Below are positions 4,613 to 7,108 of a stretch of 7,108 nt of DNA, one piece after another. The notes under the pieces are model-generated. The model did not search any database, was not told where the DNA came from, and worked only from the letters and a program-made list of their open reading frames with translations. Position 1 is the stretch's first letter. Each line of letters begins with the position of its first letter. The DNA comes from Candidatus Poseidonia sp. (GTDB taxonomy: Archaea; Thermoplasmatota; Poseidoniia; Poseidoniales; Poseidoniaceae), in assembly GCA_013330155.1 (NCBI GenBank), contig DUIU01000167.1, forward strand, positions 1,205 through 8,312, in the 5' to 3' direction. Both the position numbers and the translations under genes were made by a program.

Positions 4613-6470
4613 AGGGACAGATGAGTTCTGGAGTTTTGCTCAAAGCCTTCTCGATGACGAAGAAGCAGAGGACGAAAAATCGGTCGTGCCATCCAATGAA
4701 TCAACCGATGTAGCCATGTCCTCGGCTGGTACAAACGCCATCACATACCGGTCGGGCGTTGGCTCGCCTGGTGTGGTCGTGGCCGTTGTTTTCGTGGGCT
4801 TCCTTCTGCTTTCATCGGTAGTTGCGTTTCTGCTTTGGAACACCTCTGACGAGAACCCAAATGACCTCGACGGAGATGGAATCAAGAATGAAATGGATGA
4901 CTGCTTTGACGGCTTTGATGAATGGACTTTTGACCAAACACTGGACCACGACCGCGATGGTTGCCATGACGGTGAGGAAGACGATGATGACGACAACGAT
5001 ACGGTTCCCGACGAAGCCGATGCCTGTCCGACAGGTGGTATCAATTGGGTGCCAACTGCAGAAATTGACAACGACGCCGATGGCTGTATGGATTTCATAG
5101 AAGACACCGACGACGATAACGACAACGTTTCAGACGAACTTGATGCCTTTCCTTTGGATGCAAGCGAGTGGCAGGATACCGATGGTGACGGTGTTGGTGA
5201 TAACGGCGACGCTTTTCCCAATGACCCAACCGAGCAAGTTGACTCGGATGGAGATGGATGGGGCGACAATAGCGACCTCTTTCCTACCAACGAAACGGAA
5301 TGGGCCGATGCTGACCGAGATGGGACCGGAGACAACGCTGATGTAGATGACGACAACGACGGAGTTTTGGATGTTCAAGATATGAATCCAGGGAAAGACG
5401 TTGGGGTGGTCATCCAACTGGAAACGTTTACCCTCTTCGATAACGTGGACTGGTTTTCAGACCAAGGCGACATGTACTTTTGCATCGCTATCAACAACGG
5501 GTCGGAGGTGTGTCAATATGGAACCGGTAACCTTCAGGTCACCGTGGGTGAACCAGCCTCCATCAATGTGAGCCATTATCACAACCTCGATGAATCATTG
5601 CGGTACCACTCAATTCAGCTTTCTGTCTACGACTGGGACCCCATCGTTGACGATAAAATTGACATCCACCCCGATGCAAACATGTTGGATTTCACCGTGG
5701 TTTACGATAGCGTCTCACCTTCTGAATACCTCTCCTTCTCGACCAATGGAAGTGGCGATGGGGACGCAGGATTGTTGGAATTCTCCCTGCTTCCTTTCGA
5801 TTATCTTGGAATGACCAACATTGATTACAACTGGATGTTTAATGGCGACCTTCAATCTTTGACCGTCGTTTCAACCTATGCCGATTATCTGATGTATCGA
5901 AACATGAACCATGCCATTGATTGGTCCAATGCCAACTCCCATGCCGACGTCATCTCCCAGTATGCTGCCTTTGCCACGCCCGAGGACCCAACCATCATGG
6001 GTTTAGCCGATAACCTCTCACAGATGGCCACGCAACATGGATACACGTCCGACCTTGATGTTTTGAGGTACATCTATGCCTTTGTCGGACTGATTCCATA
6101 TGCGTACGATATTGATTCCACCAATTACACGGAATATCCCAAGTATCCAGTGGAGATGATCTATGACCAAAGGGGAGATTGTGAAGATTCCAGCGCACTT
6201 TTCATCAGTCTTGTTGAGCACCTCGGATACGATGCTGGGCTCATGCTCGGGACCGTGAAAGCGACCGAGGACGATGAGTGGGGAGGTCATGCTTGGCCGG
6301 TTGTTGCGCTTGAAAACCATTCAGGTTGGAGCGTAAACGGTGTTGGACAAAAGGCCAATCTGTCCTATTACTTCGTGGAGTCAACGGCCTACTACGAAGG
6401 GTCGAGTGATATCGGCATCAACCCTTGGTACGACATGGCCAACGAGACATTCTACGATGTTGGTGCTTGA
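4608..6470 (+). CDS. Membrane-anchored TSP3-repeat protein with C-terminal transglutaminase-like domain
   Basis: This 620-residue protein has an acidic cytoplasmic N-terminus (about 1-50, no cleavable signal), a membrane helix at about 54-77, then TSP3-type Asp-rich repeats at 86-261 including a poly-Asp stretch at 125-129. Residues 265-370 form a beta-rich region with C2-like features (SVYDWDPIVDDKIDI). From about 400 a helical lead-in runs into a transglutaminase-like core. The candidate triad is Cys525 in RGDCEDSSA, His561 in GGHAWPVV and Glu591 in YYFVESTA; the family more often has Asp as third residue. Members of this fold are cysteine proteases, amidases or acyl-transfer crosslinkers; the reaction here cannot be read from sequence. 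Membrane topology puts the catalytic domain outside the cell. The gene follows the surface-protein gene by 55 bases and shares its repeat type, so a shared surface role is plausible. There is no good Shine-Dalgarno before the ATG; GGAGGG falls just inside the gene. Confidence 0.9.
   Translation: MGGTDEFWSFAQSLLDDEEAEDEKSVVPSNESTDVAMSSAGTNAITYRSGVGSPGVVVAVVFVGFLLLSSVVAFLLWNTSDENPNDLDGDGIKNEMDDCFDGFDEWTFDQTLDHDRDGCHDGEEDDDDDNDTVPDEADACPTGGINWVPTAEIDNDADGCMDFIEDTDDDNDNVSDELDAFPLDASEWQDTDGDGVGDNGDAFPNDPTEQVDSDGDGWGDNSDLFPTNETEWADADRDGTGDNADVDDDNDGVLDVQDMNPGKDVGVVIQLETFTLFDNVDWFSDQGDMYFCIAINNGSEVCQYGTGNLQVTVGEPASINVSHYHNLDESLRYHSIQLSVYDWDPIVDDKIDIHPDANMLDFTVVYDSVSPSEYLSFSTNGSGDGDAGLLEFSLLPFDYLGMTNIDYNWMFNGDLQSLTVVSTYADYLMYRNMNHAIDWSNANSHADVISQYAAFATPEDPTIMGLADNLSQMATQHGYTSDLDVLRYIYAFVGLIPYAYDIDSTNYTEYPKYPVEMIYDQRGDCEDSSALFISLVEHLGYDAGLMLGTVKATEDDEWGGHAWPVVALENHSGWSVNGVGQKANLSYYFVESTAYYEGSSDIGINPWYDMANETFYDVGA
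4863..5390 (+). repeat. TSP3-type Asp-rich repeats in the transglutaminase-like protein
   Basis: Residues 86-261 contain irregular TSP3 units. The first part has two long units with the pattern DxDxDGCxDxxEDxDDDNDxVxDExDA(C/F)P and four cysteines at 99, 119, 140 and 160. Then come three shorter units of the DAFPxD...DGDGxGDN type seen in the upstream gene, ending in DDDNDGVLDVQDMNP. Unlike the upstream arrays the unit lengths vary (spacer tails are shortened), and the position that is Gln upstream is Glu in all three short units. Confidence 0.85.
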
Positions 6471-6484
6471 TGGCTTCTTGCCAT
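6470..6484. terminator. Weak hairpin between convergent genes
   Basis: ATGGC and GCCAT pair around a TTCTT loop, beginning on the last base of the transglutaminase-like gene's stop codon and lying in the 46-base gap before the convergent purP stop. The stem is only 5 bp and no clear T-run follows on either strand, so a terminator role is a guess from position. I see nothing else in this gap. Confidence 0.2.
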
Positions 6485-6516
6485 TTCGGCCGTCCGCTGA
6501 AAGCAGAGAATTGAAC

Positions 6517-7108
6517 TCACGTCAACACTTCAAGCAAACGATCTTGTTCAGCAGCCATGCGCAGTTCCATTGCGATTCGTCGGCCGCTTGACATGGGCTT
6601 GCGCCACGTGGCATTTCCATATGGATGGCCAACGCTGACGTGGACGTTGGTTCCACCGCCTAGGCGCGGGGCAACGTCGTAGATGTAGTAGTTCATGTCC
6701 TTGTCAATGCAGGTTTGCAAACAAAACGGCCCAATAATGCCAGGGTCGTAGTGCTCTTTGCTTGCGGTTATGAATTTCTCACCCAGTTCAAAGGCCTTCT
6801 CCAGAAGTGATTCTCGGATGGTGGCGGTGTTGTGCCCAACCACCGTCATTTCAGGGATTTGCTGATGAAGGGGCATCGTCATTTGTTGCGGAGCAGGAAG
6901 GCGCACATGTCCATCAAGTGAAGATTCAAACCGCCAGTCAACGCCAAGCAATTCAAGCCGCTCACCCTCTTCAGCCAGTGGGCTGTAGAAGAAGTTCAAA
7001 TTGAACACTGGACCAATCACATAGCGTTCGATACGGGCGCCGTCCAGCGAAGCTTGGTCAATAACGCCTTCAGCCAGCAGTGCAGCGGATTTTTCTTGGT
7101 ACTCTTTG
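6517..7108 (-). CDS. purP: 5-formaminoimidazole-4-carboxamide ribonucleotide (FAICAR) synthetase PurP, C-terminal part
   Basis: The frame is open to the window edge and encodes the last 196 residues; the family is usually about 360 residues, so slightly more than half is seen. PurP is a cytoplasmic ATP-grasp enzyme that makes FAICAR from AICAR, formate and ATP in archaeal purine synthesis. Recognisable family blocks, in order, are ARIERYVIGPVFNLNFFYSP, ELLGVDWRFESSLDGHVRLP, VVGHNTATIRESLLEKAFEL, PGIIGPFCLQ, APRLGGGTN and MSSGRRIAMELRMA, ending LLEVLT. These match my memory of methanococcal PurP block by block. The GTG at 7018-7020 is an internal Val codon of the VIGPVF block, not a start: upstream in frame the sequence reads KEYQEKSAALLAEGVIDQ. 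The gene converges on the transglutaminase-like gene, with 46 bases between stops, and has no evident link to it. Confidence 0.94.
   Translation of the reverse strand, partial: KEYQEKSAALLAEGVIDQASLDGARIERYVIGPVFNLNFFYSPLAEEGERLELLGVDWRFESSLDGHVRLPAPQQMTMPLHQQIPEMTVVGHNTATIRESLLEKAFELGEKFITASKEHYDPGIIGPFCLQTCIDKDMNYYIYDVAPRLGGGTNVHVSVGHPYGNATWRKPMSSGRRIAMELRMAAEQDRLLEVLT

Noticed and set aside
4621..4713. Short frame starting at the ATG at 4621, preceded by GGAGGG at good spacing
   Set aside because: The Shine-Dalgarno-like match is attractive, but the frame closes after about 30 codons with a featureless basic peptide and lies inside the transglutaminase-like gene in another frame.
4640..5356. 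Minus-strand open frame of 238 codons, Ser-rich
   Set aside because: It is antisense to the Asp-rich repeats: GAY codons read backwards give Ser and Val/Ile codons. No independent coding signal.

Overview
This window looks like chromosomal DNA of a planktonic marine archaeon, most likely Marine Group II (Candidatus Poseidoniales, Thermoplasmatota). Two things suggest this. The minus-strand gene at the right edge is recognisably purP, the archaeal ATP-grasp enzyme that replaces the bacterial PurH transformylase step. The middle is filled by two large secreted or membrane-anchored proteins built from Asp-rich thrombospondin type 3 (TSP3) repeats of the DGDGYGDN / DAFPxD style, common in that group. 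The assignment rests on remembered family resemblance, not on a search.

Layout, left to right: (i) bases 2-154, the C-terminal end of a biotinyl (BCCP) domain with the AMKM biotinylation motif; (ii) 185-430, a small protein with two pairs of zinc-ligand-like cysteines; (iii) 467-4552, a 1361-residue type I surface protein with signal peptide, two PPC-like beta domains, a glycosylation-sequon-rich beta region, one 33-residue TSP3 unit, nine 27-residue TSP3 units, nine 33-residue TSP3 units with paired cysteines, one transmembrane helix and a cytoplasmic tail ending in a small aromatic module; (iv) a 55-base gap with two tandem perfect palindromes, the second covering the next start codon; (v) 4608-6470, a 620-residue signal-anchored protein with TSP3 repeats, a C2-like beta region and a transglutaminase-like Cys/His/Glu domain; (vi) 6517-7108 on the minus strand, the C-terminal half of PurP, convergent with the preceding gene.

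The two central genes are co-oriented and share the same repeat family. Both place Ca2+-binding-type repeats outside the cell. The most interesting reading is a surface pair: a long, probably Ca2+-stiffened stalk or adhesin plus a membrane-tethered transglutaminase/protease-fold enzyme. All nine 27-residue units of the stalk carry Gln at the position where all three comparable units of the enzyme carry Glu. Functional coupling is inference. The flanking biotin-enzyme fragment and purP are housekeeping genes. I saw no rRNA, tRNA, CRISPR array or insertion sequence.
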